A model generated the notes under the pieces. That model was not told the origin of the DNA. It saw nothing but the letters and a program-made list of their open reading frames with translations, and made no database searches. Below, one piece after another: positions 50,432 to 59,395 of a stretch of DNA of 64,000 bases; position 1 is the first letter of the stretch; every line of letters begins with the position of its first letter. Both the position numbers and the translations under genes were made by a program. This DNA is from a virus, in IMG/VR virus record IMGVR_UViG_3300028173_000003, positions 1 to 64,000 of that record. One strand, 5' to 3'.

Positions 50432-52948
50432 ATGGGAACACCAAAGAAATTAGAGAAGAAAAGACTACAACCTCAATGCGTGTTAATGAATGCACCAGAG
50501 ATCTTCCAAGATAGAAGTGATTTCAACAGAGAAGCTTGGGGAACTTATGAAGGAAAGACTGAAGACGAGCAAAAAGCAGCAATTGTAAAGGGGAAATTTA
50601 ACAACCTCTCAGTTTTAACAGGGAATATTCAACTTCTCATTAATGAAATGGTATCAAAGAAGAATATGAATTCTGTTATTAACGAGATTACCCCAGCACA
50701 GATGGCATCTTTAGTTCCAAAGATTCGTCTTTATGTAGTCAAACACAATTCTACTGGCAAGACCGTTCCTTTTGAAGTAGCCTTTCCTGATCATGTAGAC
50801 CCCTATTCTGTTGATAAGATTCTTCAAGACAGAAAGGGAAGAGTAGAAGGATCAGGTATTAAAGATATTAGTTTTGATTTCTATGGAACTAACATGGCAG
50901 AGACAAACAAGATGATTAAATGCAAGATTAAATATTATTTTGCATCAATGCAAGATGTCTTTGAAGTAAGAAAGATGAAAGAAGACTTGGAGCATAGTTT
51001 TGCAGATCTGATTATGTATGGTACACAAACTGTTGCGACAAAGAACGCTCTCTTAACACAGTCTGGGACATTCCATCACAGGGTTAGATTGGTTGTTGGA
51101 TGGAACTTGCCAACAGGACCAATTTTAAAAGAACTGTTTGACGATAGCCCAAAGCTTAAAGAAACATTAAAAAAGTTGAATATGGAAATGTTCCTTGGAC
51201 TAATCAGTCACAACATTGTATACAAAGAAGATGGAACGGTAGAAATTGATGCAGAGTATCAGGCAGCGATTGAAGGAGCTTTGGTAAGTCAAGATGCTGA
51301 CGTTCTAAATCTATCAGATGTTGCAATTATGGAAGCACATAAAGATTTCGAAGAGCTTTTTGACATTTTCGAAGCGGCAAAAGAATTGCAAAAACACCTA
51401 CAACAACAAAAGATAAAGATTGAGAATGTAGTCTTTTCTGGAGAGTCTCTTTCATCTAAGCCATCCTACAACGATACTCCGAATACGACCTCTGTTAGTG
51501 TAAGAACTCATAAAGACATTGAAATCAGAAACTTTGCAAAATTAGTTGAAAGAATTCCCATTTCTTTTGGACTTTTGAGAAGGACGGGAAAAAATCTTTA
51601 TTTTAAATCTATTGATGAAATTTTATCAGCAATTCAAAACGAAATTGACAAGGAAAGAAAAAAATATAAAGGAGAGGTATATTCTGCATTTTTAAGAAGA
51701 TTGTATTCATCTAACAAGATTTACAAAGCAATTGTAAGTGATCCTGTTGTCCTCGATATCTATAAAAACAAAGATGACGACGATAAGGATGATGAACTAA
51801 AAAAGGTATTAAAAATTAATGATAATAATGTCGAGGTTAAGCAGATTGTAACAGGGAAAACGGGAAACGAAGCTCACTTTCTTCTTAATAACAAGATGAA
51901 GAATGAAGCAAAAAAAGTAGATGCCAGTAATGTCAAAGAATTTGTAAATAACAGAATGAAAGTTGGAAAAGATGCTGTTGAAATCCCGTTTGTTTATTTT
52001 GGAGACTTTCTTGATCTTTGCTTTAGTTCGTATAATCCAAAAGAAAAAAAGGTACGATTTTTCTTGGGAACGTTAAGTTATGAAAATCCAATTGACGGTA
52101 TTACTAAAAGTGTAAGTTTGGCATATTTGCCAATTAGCCTTGGACTACTTGAGACGTGGTTCTTTGAGTATGTTGTCGCAAGAGAAAAGCAAAAATACTA
52201 TTTGAAAACACTAATCAGAGATGTCGTTACAACAATGATTAAGCCAATATTGGGCTCTGAATGTGTGTCTGACAAGCCCAATGATAACCTTGTAACTGTA
52301 GGATTGGAGCACATTGTAGTTCCTGGACGTAAGCACTATGGAGGATGGGGGCAATATATCCCAACAGATACCAACGAAATTGACATTTCAATGATGAAAA
52401 TTGCAAAGTTTGATGAAGATGTCTCGGAGAGTAATGATGCAGAAGCCCTTGAACACAGATGGACATACATTGTTCTCTATGTTAACAGTATAGCCTCAGA
52501 TACTTTGTGGGGAAACGAGAAAGAAGATGAAGACAAAGGAATTCACCACTTCAGATTGGCACAAGATACTGGATTTTTAAAGAAGGTAACGTTCCAAAAA
52601 ACAACACAACAATATCTTCCAGAGGCCAGAGTGGAATCGGAAGGAACATTAGATGCTCACCAATTAAGGGACAAATATGATGCAGATGTTGTATTGTATG
52701 GTTTACCAATCTTTAGACCAGGACAATATATTTATGTAGATCCTACAGTATTGGGGGTTCCTTCTGAACATCTCGATACACTAGGGATTGGCGGATATTA
52801 CATGGTGATTGATGTTGCAAATAATCTATCAAGAGATAGATATGAAACTACACTAAAAGGAGTTTGGCAAACGGGTGCAGACTTGAAAAGATCCCGTATT
52901 CAAGCCCTAACTTCTGAGAATGGTGCTGAAGTGTTAGATAATCCCTAG
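50432..52948 (+). CDS. Large baseplate / hub structural protein
   Basis: 838 aa, 4 nt after the LysM gene. The N-terminal half has long helical linkers and a Lys/Asp-rich low-complexity patch (KNKDDDDKDDELKK). The C-terminus has QYLPEARVESEG, LYGLPIFRPGQYIYVDPTVL and LGIGGYYMVIDVANN, a beta-rich ending reminiscent of gp5/VgrG-type hub domains, but lacking a lysozyme. I infer a baseplate component; exact identity unresolved. Confidence 0.55.
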   Translation: MGTPKKLEKKRLQPQCVLMNAPEIFQDRSDFNREAWGTYEGKTEDEQKAAIVKGKFNNLSVLTGNIQLLINEMVSKKNMNSVINEITPAQMASLVPKIRLYVVKHNSTGKTVPFEVAFPDHVDPYSVDKILQDRKGRVEGSGIKDISFDFYGTNMAETNKMIKCKIKYYFASMQDVFEVRKMKEDLEHSFADLIMYGTQTVATKNALLTQSGTFHHRVRLVVGWNLPTGPILKELFDDSPKLKETLKKLNMEMFLGLISHNIVYKEDGTVEIDAEYQAAIEGALVSQDADVLNLSDVAIMEAHKDFEELFDIFEAAKELQKHLQQQKIKIENVVFSGESLSSKPSYNDTPNTTSVSVRTHKDIEIRNFAKLVERIPISFGLLRRTGKNLYFKSIDEILSAIQNEIDKERKKYKGEVYSAFLRRLYSSNKIYKAIVSDPVVLDIYKNKDDDDKDDELKKVLKINDNNVEVKQIVTGKTGNEAHFLLNNKMKNEAKKVDASNVKEFVNNRMKVGKDAVEIPFVYFGDFLDLCFSSYNPKEKKVRFFLGTLSYENPIDGITKSVSLAYLPISLGLLETWFFEYVVAREKQKYYLKTLIRDVVTTMIKPILGSECVSDKPNDNLVTVGLEHIVVPGRKHYGGWGQYIPTDTNEIDISMMKIAKFDEDVSESNDAEALEHRWTYIVLYVNSIASDTLWGNEKEDEDKGIHHFRLAQDTGFLKKVTFQKTTQQYLPEARVESEGTLDAHQLRDKYDADVVLYGLPIFRPGQYIYVDPTVLGVPSEHLDTLGIGGYYMVIDVANNLSRDRYETTLKGVWQTGADLKRSRIQALTSENGAEVLDNP

Positions 52949-52960
52949 CTAATGGAGGAT

Positions 52961-52996
52961 ACCCAGTTTCAGACCCAGGTCTGGACTAAGATGGGT
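52961..52996 (+). other. Intergenic hairpin with no U tract
   Basis: TTCAGAC (52968-52974) pairs with GTCTGGA (52979-52985) across a CCAG loop, and ACCCA (52961-52965) can pair with TGGGT (52992-52996). It fills the 61-bp gap between the baseplate gene and the gene at 53010, which lacks a Shine-Dalgarno. Could be an mRNA processing or translation-control element. Confidence 0.45.
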
Positions 52997-53009
52997 TGCC
53001 AAAATAAAA

Positions 53010-54122
53010 ATGATTTTAACATCAAATACATTAAGAAAAAATAAGAAAGGCAAGATCGAATTACCAAAGGCAAGTAATGAACTTGTATCTTCAGATCTCT
53101 TTAAACAAAGAAAGTATTACAAAGACAACATACTTGTCAGAAATATCAGGACTATTGATCTTTGGGAAGAAAATAAATACTACGGTTTACTTGACAAGGA
53201 AGGGAATTCTATTAAATTAAAAGAGGAATATCTTGTCAACATAGATAAGATACAAGTATTAAATTTTGTTGCAGATGCTTTTAAAGAATTCCAATCCAGT
53301 ATGGAACGAGCATCAAATAACAAAACATTTGACAAGAAAAGTATCTTTACGAACATTACTCCAAAAGTAGGATGGATAGGCTTGGATGCAACATATGAAA
53401 ATTATTTCACAGGAGTCTTCAAGAAACCACTTTTCGATTCTGTAGATGATAAGAAGATTGTAACGTTTAACGACTATGTAAAGGAATTGTTGAAATCTTT
53501 TATGCTTAATGGTAAAATGCTTCCTATCACTCAATCTTTATTTTTGACATCAAACATGTTCTTTCAAAGAACAAATGGTCTCATTATCGAAATTGGAGAA
53601 GGGACATACGATGATGACAACGCGAAGTACAATAAATACATTAAAGACAATATGTTCAGCTTTTATAAGAACGAAGCGCAAAGGTTTGGATTTGCAGTTG
53701 ACAAGAATGTCCCTTGGAGATTGGTAGCACAATTAAATTCTCCAAAGATGCAAAGATATATGGACACATACGAGATTACCCTTGACAATATATTTGAAGT
53801 ATATTATAATATTGTATATCGAGATGAGTTAACAACACTTCAAAAAATGATTGAAGAATCGTATAAAGACTTCTTAAGAGAGAAGGGAGACTTCATCATT
53901 GAAGAGAGAACATGTTGTCAAAGACAAAGAGAAGTTGGAGTTGTATCAAGAAAGTACAATGACGACTATTGGTTTAACACCTATCTTGATATCAAATTCA
54001 TCGAAGCACAAAATGACTATTCCGATAAAGAAAAGAAAAAAATCAAATCAAAAGCACTCACTCTAAAGAAACACGTTGACATACAAAGATCCTTGTGGTA
54101 TATTAATACAGAGATTACATAA
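53010..54122 (+). CDS. Unknown protein upstream of DNA polymerase
   Basis: 370 aa. No ribosome site is visible before the ATG (ATAAAA), and the hairpin at 52961 is just upstream. Mixed alpha/beta with NVPWRLVAQLNSPKMQRYMD (about 230-249) and a Cys-containing segment EERTCCQRQREVGVV (about 299-313). No catalytic motif was found. It could be a virion protein closing the tail block or a partner of the short polymerase that follows 17 nt later. Confidence 0.6.
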   Translation: MILTSNTLRKNKKGKIELPKASNELVSSDLFKQRKYYKDNILVRNIRTIDLWEENKYYGLLDKEGNSIKLKEEYLVNIDKIQVLNFVADAFKEFQSSMERASNNKTFDKKSIFTNITPKVGWIGLDATYENYFTGVFKKPLFDSVDDKKIVTFNDYVKELLKSFMLNGKMLPITQSLFLTSNMFFQRTNGLIIEIGEGTYDDDNAKYNKYIKDNMFSFYKNEAQRFGFAVDKNVPWRLVAQLNSPKMQRYMDTYEITLDNIFEVYYNIVYRDELTTLQKMIEESYKDFLREKGDFIIEERTCCQRQREVGVVSRKYNDDYWFNTYLDIKFIEAQNDYSDKEKKKIKSKALTLKKHVDIQRSLWYINTEIT

Positions 54123-54139
54123 TATCATAAGGAGAAGTT

Positions 54140-55312
54140 GTGTCCCTTTTTCAAGTATTAGATGACAAAAACTACAACTGTAAGCGTATCTGTGTTGAAG
54201 GAACATTCTACGAATTAGAAGAAGTAGATAAGCCAATTATTACAGATACATGGAATTATTACCCATATCTCGAAGACCTACCAATCGAATATGCACAATT
54301 ATATGCTGAAGGTAAAACACCATCACAAGTATGTCCAGAAGGGTTAAAAGAAGAATTCAAACAAATCAACAATAAATTGAAAGCATACTATAGATCTTTT
54401 GCCACTTCAAAGATCAACTTGGATAAGTATTGTTTCTATGATCTTGTGCCGGATAAAGTTGTAAGAGAATATGCAAGAATTAAAGATCTAATATGCAAAT
54501 ATGTATTCGATACCTACGATAAACCAGAAAATTACAATCATATGTTGAAGATTATAAAGATAATCACAGATATTAGGCCATTAAATATTGATAAGAGAAT
54601 GGCAAAGATGATTAATTATAACAAATGCCCATCAGGAGTGCTTTCTTATAATCCATTTACATCTAAAACTGGCAGATTGGGGATTAATAGTAAATCATTT
54701 CCAATTCTTAATATTAAGAAGGAAGATAGAGTTGTAATTGTTCCTCACAATGACATGTTCGTCAATCTTGATTATAATGCAGCAGAATTGCGCGTTTTGT
54801 TGGGTCTAAATGGTGAGAAGCAACCAAGCATTGATATTCACGAGCACAATAGGCAAATATTAAAGAAAGATAAGACAAGAACAGAAGTAAAGAAGATGAC
54901 ATTTGCTTGGTTATATGGAAGTGAAAGAGAAGAACACGTTGAAGTGCAAGATTTTGGGTTTGCATACGATAAAAAGAAAATCCTTGACAAATACTATCGC
55001 GATGGTATAGTATATACAGACTTTAGAAGAAAGATTAAGGCAGATGACCATCACGCTTTGAGCTATATCATTCAAAGCACAGCATCCGATATGTTTCTTG
55101 AGCAAGTATACGAGATTAGAAAGCTACTAAAAGGAAAGAAGAGTTTTGTGTCATTTATGGTACACGATAATGTAGCAATCGACCTACATAGAGAAGACAG
55201 ATCGCTTGTCCGAGAGATAAAGAGAATATTCGAAGATACGAGATATGGGAAGATACTATCAACCCTTGAGATGGGAAAAAACTTTGGAGAAATGGAGAAA
55301 ATAAATATATGA
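54140..55312 (+). CDS. Short family A DNA polymerase
   Basis: 390 aa from GTG 54140 behind AAGGAGAA. SKTGRLG (175-181) with FPILNI is the motif 2 region. Motif A is DYNAAELRVLLG (211-222). Motif B has R247, K251, F255, Y259 and G260 in the O-helix spacing (RTEVKKMTFAWLYG). IIQSTASD (310-317) is the following conserved helix. Motif C is VHDN (341-344), with Asn where HDE is usual. The palm and fingers are complete, but there is no 3'-5' exonuclease domain and the thumb is minimal. T4 relatives use a family B enzyme, so this looks like a replication-module replacement. It overlaps the next gene (ATGA). Confidence 0.85.
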   Translation: MSLFQVLDDKNYNCKRICVEGTFYELEEVDKPIITDTWNYYPYLEDLPIEYAQLYAEGKTPSQVCPEGLKEEFKQINNKLKAYYRSFATSKINLDKYCFYDLVPDKVVREYARIKDLICKYVFDTYDKPENYNHMLKIIKIITDIRPLNIDKRMAKMINYNKCPSGVLSYNPFTSKTGRLGINSKSFPILNIKKEDRVVIVPHNDMFVNLDYNAAELRVLLGLNGEKQPSIDIHEHNRQILKKDKTRTEVKKMTFAWLYGSEREEHVEVQDFGFAYDKKKILDKYYRDGIVYTDFRRKIKADDHHALSYIIQSTASDMFLEQVYEIRKLLKGKKSFVSFMVHDNVAIDLHREDRSLVREIKRIFEDTRYGKILSTLEMGKNFGEMEKINI

Positions 55313-56118
55313 AAATCATATCACTAGGGGAAAAGTCGATAGCGTTGGCAAAAAAATTATCACAATATCCAGAATATAATTTAAAAGAGATAATGGAAGT
55401 AGGAAATCAAACACCAGAAGAATATGAGACAAGTGCATCTGATTTCAATATGGGGGTATTGTGTAACGACAAGGATGAAGAATTGACATTCATCGTAACA
55501 GGAGGATCATACATTTCTGGAATGACCTTGGCATTGATGGAAAAGGTAAAGGAAAAGTCATTAAAGGTATTGTACATTAAGCCAAACATATTAAACATAA
55601 CAGATGAAGTTGCATTAAAACAAGATAGGGCGACATTCCATATTTTACAAGAGTTTGCTAGATCAGGATTAATAACAGATATGTCAATTATATCTGTAGG
55701 ACAGTTGGCACACATTTTAGGCAATATGCCCATTATTGGCTACACAAGTAAGATTAATGATGCGATAGCCTACCCTTACCATATGATCAACGTATACACC
55801 AACACAGCCCCTCTCATGGGCAATATGAGTCCTGTCTATAAGACGGCAAGGATGTCAACGTTTGGTACATTTGACATTGAAGAAAAGAAAGATCTGTTAT
55901 ATTTTCCTATTGACAATATCAGAGAAAAGAGATATTATTATGCTGTACCTGAGAGCATTTTAAAAGAAGATGGGGAGTTGCTATCAACTATCCAAGACAA
56001 CATGAAGGAGCAGTCAAATAATGGAAAGATCAAAACAACGTATGGTATATATTCCACAGATTATGAACGTAGTTATTGTTTCGTTCAAGCTTTCAGTTCT
56101 CACATTCAGCCTTATTAA
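55309..56118 (+). CDS. Possible divergent tubulin/FtsZ-like protein
   Basis: 269 aa, ATGA overlap with polymerase. A Rossmann-like start (KIISLGEKSIALAKKL) is followed by FIVTGGSYISGMTLALMEKV (61-80), where FtsZ has its GGGTGTG loop and helix. Then KVLYIKPNILNITDE...R (86-107) sits where FtsZ has its PF-FEG-R segment, and TDMSIISVGQLAHILG (123-138) where it has the D-x-x-I-x-I-x-N strand. The Gly-rich loop is degenerate, so GTP binding is doubtful. Otherwise an uncharacterised Rossmann-type protein. The family call is tentative. Confidence 0.4.
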   Translation: MKIISLGEKSIALAKKLSQYPEYNLKEIMEVGNQTPEEYETSASDFNMGVLCNDKDEELTFIVTGGSYISGMTLALMEKVKEKSLKVLYIKPNILNITDEVALKQDRATFHILQEFARSGLITDMSIISVGQLAHILGNMPIIGYTSKINDAIAYPYHMINVYTNTAPLMGNMSPVYKTARMSTFGTFDIEEKKDLLYFPIDNIREKRYYYAVPESILKEDGELLSTIQDNMKEQSNNGKIKTTYGIYSTDYERSYCFVQAFSSHIQPY

Positions 56119-56164
56119 GGGACAGGTATTTCAAGGAGCGAGAACAAAAATTAAAAGAAAGGAC

Positions 56165-56193
56165 TTGACTATTTGGGGAACTTAGGGTATAAT
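56165..56193 (+). promoter_or_regulatory. Sigma-70 promoter for right-hand replication cluster
   Basis: TTGACT (56165-56170), 17-nt spacer, TATAAT (56188-56193), 26 nt before ATG 56220 (SD AAGGAGG). One mismatch from consensus in the -35. Presumably drives 56220 onward, including ssDNA-binding protein and perhaps RecA. Confidence 0.7.
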
Positions 56194-56219
56194 GTATTAT
56201 AACAATCAAGGAGGCTGCT

Positions 56220-56489
56220 ATGAAGGCGTATCGTGGAACATTTAAGAAGAAGAATGGGGAAAATAGGGACATGTTCTTTGTTCGTCTTTCTGACATGCCA
56301 ACGTTGGTAATGGAAGGACTTGTCAAAGGGACTGGCAAGAAGCGAACATTAGGAGAAGGATTGGAATTGGTTTATGATCTTGATGCAGATGGTTTTCGTA
56401 TTTTCAATTGGAAGGCTGCAATTGGAGATGTCGAAGATTTGGAAATTAGTGAAAGTAGATTTAATTTGACAGAAGGAGAATCCAAGTAA
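56220..56489 (+). CDS. Small SH3-like (WYL_2/DUF2693-type) protein
   Basis: 89 aa. YRGTFKKKNGENRDMFFVRL with DLDADGFRIFNWKAAIG is the pattern of the small Sm-like/SH3 beta-barrel family DUF2693 found in phages. The C-terminus is acidic. It heads the cluster behind the strong early promoter; molecular role unknown. Its last base overlaps the next ATG. Confidence 0.6.
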   Translation: MKAYRGTFKKKNGENRDMFFVRLSDMPTLVMEGLVKGTGKKRTLGEGLELVYDLDADGFRIFNWKAAIGDVEDLEISESRFNLTEGESK

Positions 56490-56791
56490 TGGAAGTGTAT
56501 AGAGTAACGATCAACGACAAGGGTACCACTATTTGGTATAACGAAGATGGTGTTTATCACCGCAATGATGGTCCTGCCATCAAAGACGCTGACGGTGCCA
56601 AATTTTGGTATCAAAATGGCAAGTGTCATCGCATTGACGGCCCTGCTGCCATTTACACCGATGGCAGGAAAAAATGGTATATTGAAGGTCTAAAATACAC
56701 AGAAGAAGACTATAACAAAAAATTAAATCCTTCATGTGAAGGACAAACTGTGACAATTGAAGGCGTCACATACAAACTGACAAAGGTATAA
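56489..56791 (+). CDS. MORN-like repeat protein
   Basis: 100 aa. Two and a half repeats of the form WY..(D/N)G..HR.DGPA(I/A)..(A/T)DG (residues 16-70) match the phage variant of MORN repeats. A short C-terminal beta segment follows. Role unknown. Confidence 0.7.
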   Translation: MEVYRVTINDKGTTIWYNEDGVYHRNDGPAIKDADGAKFWYQNGKCHRIDGPAAIYTDGRKKWYIEGLKYTEEDYNKKLNPSCEGQTVTIEGVTYKLTKV

Positions 56792-56804
56792 AAGGAGGTT
56801 CAAG

Positions 56805-57599
56805 ATGGGAGTTAATTTAGGTAAGATGGCAGATCGTGCCAAGAGTTTCAAAGCTGGAGGTTCCGGCGAGGACAAGAAAGATAATCTTTTTGCAAAGGTT
56901 ACAAAGGAACCACAAGTGTTCCGAATGTTGGAGGTTAATGGCGATGCTTGGGAGACTTATCATCTTCATTATTTGACAAAGAATGGAAAGACAATTGCAT
57001 CATTCCTTTGTCCTCGAAAGAATTTTGGGGAGGATTGTCCTGTATGCGATTGGGCAACAGAACTGTTCCAGAAGAGCAAGGAAACTGGTGATGAGACAAT
57101 GAAGCGACAGGCTATTAAGATGTTCGCCAATCAGCGTTGGTATTCTCCAGTACTAGTAAGAGGAAAGGAAGAGGATGGTCCTCGAATTTGGTCATATAGT
57201 AAGACAGTTGCGGCAGAACTTACTCGTAAGTTCACAAACCCTGACTATGGAGATCTTACAGACTCAGAGACGGGGACAGACTTGACAGTGTTTCATGCAA
57301 CGGCAGAAGGAAAGTTGTATCCTGATACTGTCATCGACCCTCGACGAATGCCAAGCAAGTTGGCAGAGACTGCAGAAGAGGTGCAGGGCATTATGTCTTC
57401 GATTCCCAATATTATGGAACAAATGCGAAGACTGACAAGAGACGAGATCCAAGAGAAGCTTGACGAGTCTCTTGGGCTAAATGATGCCCCTCCTGTTGAG
57501 AAGAATGCTACACAAACTCCAAAAGGAGAAGATCAGCCATCATCAGACCCGGAAGCAGACGAGATTGACCGCAAGTTTGCAGAATTGGATGAAGTATAA
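56805..57599 (+). CDS. ssDNA-binding protein (T4 gp32-like)
   Basis: 264 aa behind AAAGGAGG. The basic N-terminus (RAKSFKAGG) is followed by an OB-like core with zinc ligands FLCPRKNF (C69) and DCPVCDW (C78, C81), and possibly H53/H55. Then RQAIKMFANQRWYSPVLVRG and a very acidic, disordered tail (SSDPEADEIDRKFAELDEV) for partner binding. It coats single-stranded DNA during replication and recombination, next to the RecA gene. Confidence 0.85.
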   Translation: MGVNLGKMADRAKSFKAGGSGEDKKDNLFAKVTKEPQVFRMLEVNGDAWETYHLHYLTKNGKTIASFLCPRKNFGEDCPVCDWATELFQKSKETGDETMKRQAIKMFANQRWYSPVLVRGKEEDGPRIWSYSKTVAAELTRKFTNPDYGDLTDSETGTDLTVFHATAEGKLYPDTVIDPRRMPSKLAETAEEVQGIMSSIPNIMEQMRRLTRDEIQEKLDESLGLNDAPPVEKNATQTPKGEDQPSSDPEADEIDRKFAELDEV

Positions 57600-57624
57600 G
57601 AACACATAAGATTGGATAAATAAT

Positions 57625-57660
57625 GTGGAGGGATAGTATAGTTTAAGCCTATCCCTCCAC
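57625..57660 (+). other. 12-bp perfect stem-loop between SSB and RecA genes
   Basis: GTGGAGGGATAG (57625-57636) is the exact complement of CTATCCCTCCAC (57649-57660) around a 12-nt loop. No U run follows, so it is not a canonical terminator. It could stabilise the upstream mRNA, attenuate read-through into recA, or be a protein-binding site. Confidence 0.6.
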
Positions 57661-57694
57661 AAGTGCTATTATTAACAAGAAGGGAGAATAATAA

Positions 57695-58849
57695 ATGGCA
57701 AAGAAGAAGAAAGAGGCAGTAAAAGTGTCAACTGCTTTTGACATTCGAAAGATGATCAATAAGAAGGCAGGAATGAATGTTGCCTTCAACCTCGATAAAG
57801 ACGAAAACCCAACAGAAGTAAAGGGATGGATTCCAACAGGAAGTAAATGGTTAGATAATGTCATTGCATCTGGAAGAGTGGGAGGGATCCCAATTGGCAA
57901 GATTGTAGAATTGGCAGGATTAGAATCTGTTGGCAAATCTTACATGGCAGCGCAAATTGCAGCAAACGCTCTTGAACAAGGGATGGATGTGATTTATTTC
58001 GATTCAGAATCTGCAATTGATCCCGATTTTCTTGAACAAATTGGATGTGATTTGGAAAAGCTTGTGTATGTTCAAGCAACATCTTGCGAATTTGTTCTTG
58101 AAACTATTGAAGATGTATTGGGATCGTCTCCTAATCGAACATTGTTTGTTTTTGATTCTTTAGCACAAACACCAACAAATTCAGATATGACAGGGACTTT
58201 CAATCCTGCCGAAGATGTTGCAGTCAAAGCCCGAGTTATGTCTAAAGGATTGCGAAAGCTATTGATTCCAATTGCGAATCACGAATCGACATTGTTAGTT
58301 CTTAATCAGTTGAAGATCAACATTGATTCTTCGATTAATATGAAATATGCAACAATTAAAGAAAAATATTTCACACCAGGAGGAAAGTCGTTAACTTATG
58401 CCTATTCTTTGAGAATCTGGTTAGAAGGTAGGGCTGCTAAATCTTCATTCGTAGAAGATGATAATGGGTTTAGGATCGGATCGGAAGTAAAAGCTACAAT
58501 CATTAAGTCAAGATTTGGTACTCAATGGAGACAAGCGATCTTCAAGATCCTTTGGGGTGGAGACAAACTTGCAGTGCAGGATGAAGAATCTTGGTTCGAA
58601 GCTATTCGATCATCAGAACATTTTCATCCAGGAGCGTGGAATACTCTTGATTATGCTGACGGAACAAATAGTGGGAAGTGGAGGCAATCAGAGTGGATTG
58701 AAAAATTAAAAGAAGAGAAATTCTATAATCGTGTAGTTGAACTTCTTGATGAGGAATTGATTTACAAGTTTGCTCACAAGACGGGGAAGGCGTCAGACTT
58801 TTATGATGTCGAAGGCAACAATAATGGTATTCCTATAAAAGATGAATAG
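57695..58849 (+). CDS. RecA/UvsX recombinase
   Basis: 384 aa with AAGGGAG upstream. Walker A is GLESVGKS (75-82). Then VIYFDSESAID, the Walker B-like LFVFDSLAQTPTN, LLVLNQLKINID and EKYFTPGGKSLTYAYSLRIW are RecA/UvsX core motifs. It forms filaments on ssDNA for strand exchange, working with the gp32-like protein just upstream. The 46/47 complex encoded at 5.6-10.4 kb would supply the resected ends. Confidence 0.92.
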   Translation: MAKKKKEAVKVSTAFDIRKMINKKAGMNVAFNLDKDENPTEVKGWIPTGSKWLDNVIASGRVGGIPIGKIVELAGLESVGKSYMAAQIAANALEQGMDVIYFDSESAIDPDFLEQIGCDLEKLVYVQATSCEFVLETIEDVLGSSPNRTLFVFDSLAQTPTNSDMTGTFNPAEDVAVKARVMSKGLRKLLIPIANHESTLLVLNQLKINIDSSINMKYATIKEKYFTPGGKSLTYAYSLRIWLEGRAAKSSFVEDDNGFRIGSEVKATIIKSRFGTQWRQAIFKILWGGDKLAVQDEESWFEAIRSSEHFHPGAWNTLDYADGTNSGKWRQSEWIEKLKEEKFYNRVVELLDEELIYKFAHKTGKASDFYDVEGNNNGIPIKDE

Positions 58850-58860
58850 AGGAGAATAAA

Positions 58861-59112
58861 ATGTTGGATATCGAAAGAGAAACAGAAGAGTATATCAAGA
58901 ATTTGGAGAATGCAATTGAAGCATTGTGTTTAAAATTGGATAAGAAACCCAATCCAGTATGGTATGATAGTGCTTTTTGGTGTTCGAGGGAATGTCCGTA
59001 TGCAACAGTAACCTCAAGAAGTGATGAGTGGAAGATTGTGTGTGGTGTTGACAATGAAACAAAACACCAAGAAGATAGTAACTGTTACTACGGTTCTTTT
59101 GACGATGAGTAA
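58861..59112 (+). CDS. Small Cys-containing hypothetical protein
   Basis: 83 aa behind AGAGGAG. A helical N-terminus (IERETEEYIKNLENAIEALC) is followed by a Cys-rich half with WCSRECPYA, VCGVD and NCYYGSFDDE, a possible zinc site. No family. The following ATG lies within its last codons. Confidence 0.55.
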   Translation: MLDIERETEEYIKNLENAIEALCLKLDKKPNPVWYDSAFWCSRECPYATVTSRSDEWKIVCGVDNETKHQEDSNCYYGSFDDE

Positions 59113-59395
59113 TGATGAGTTTATTCCTCCATGTAAATTAATTAACGTATCTCCAAGAGTTTGGTGGTATGGCAAATTGTATGAAGAGGATGGTCAACAT
59201 TTTAAAATCTGTCCAATTTGTTCTTGCAATTCTATTACGGATAAGGTAAAATGGTATACAAGATGGAGAAGGAAGAGACAGGGTATTGAAAACATTGAAG
59301 AACTAAGATGTTCAAAATGTAAAACGAGATTCCTTGTCATCTCAAACACATGTAATAGTAAAGGAACTTGGATTTGGTGCAGATATGGAACTTAA
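59105..59395 (+). CDS. Zinc-ribbon-like small protein
   Basis: 96 aa from ATG 59105, overlapping the previous stop by 8 nt; longer in-frame starts would lie inside that gene. CPICSCNS and CSKCKTRF are the two knuckles of a zinc ribbon about 30 residues apart, with a basic segment between (RWRRKRQG) that could bind nucleic acid. Function unknown. Confidence 0.55.
   Translation: MSNDEFIPPCKLINVSPRVWWYGKLYEEDGQHFKICPICSCNSITDKVKWYTRWRRKRQGIENIEELRCSKCKTRFLVISNTCNSKGTWIWCRYGT

Noticed and set aside
52952-53044. 30-codon ORF overlapping the start of the 53010 gene
   Set aside because: No ribosome site, out of frame with any gene, and it spans the hairpin. Nothing supports translation.
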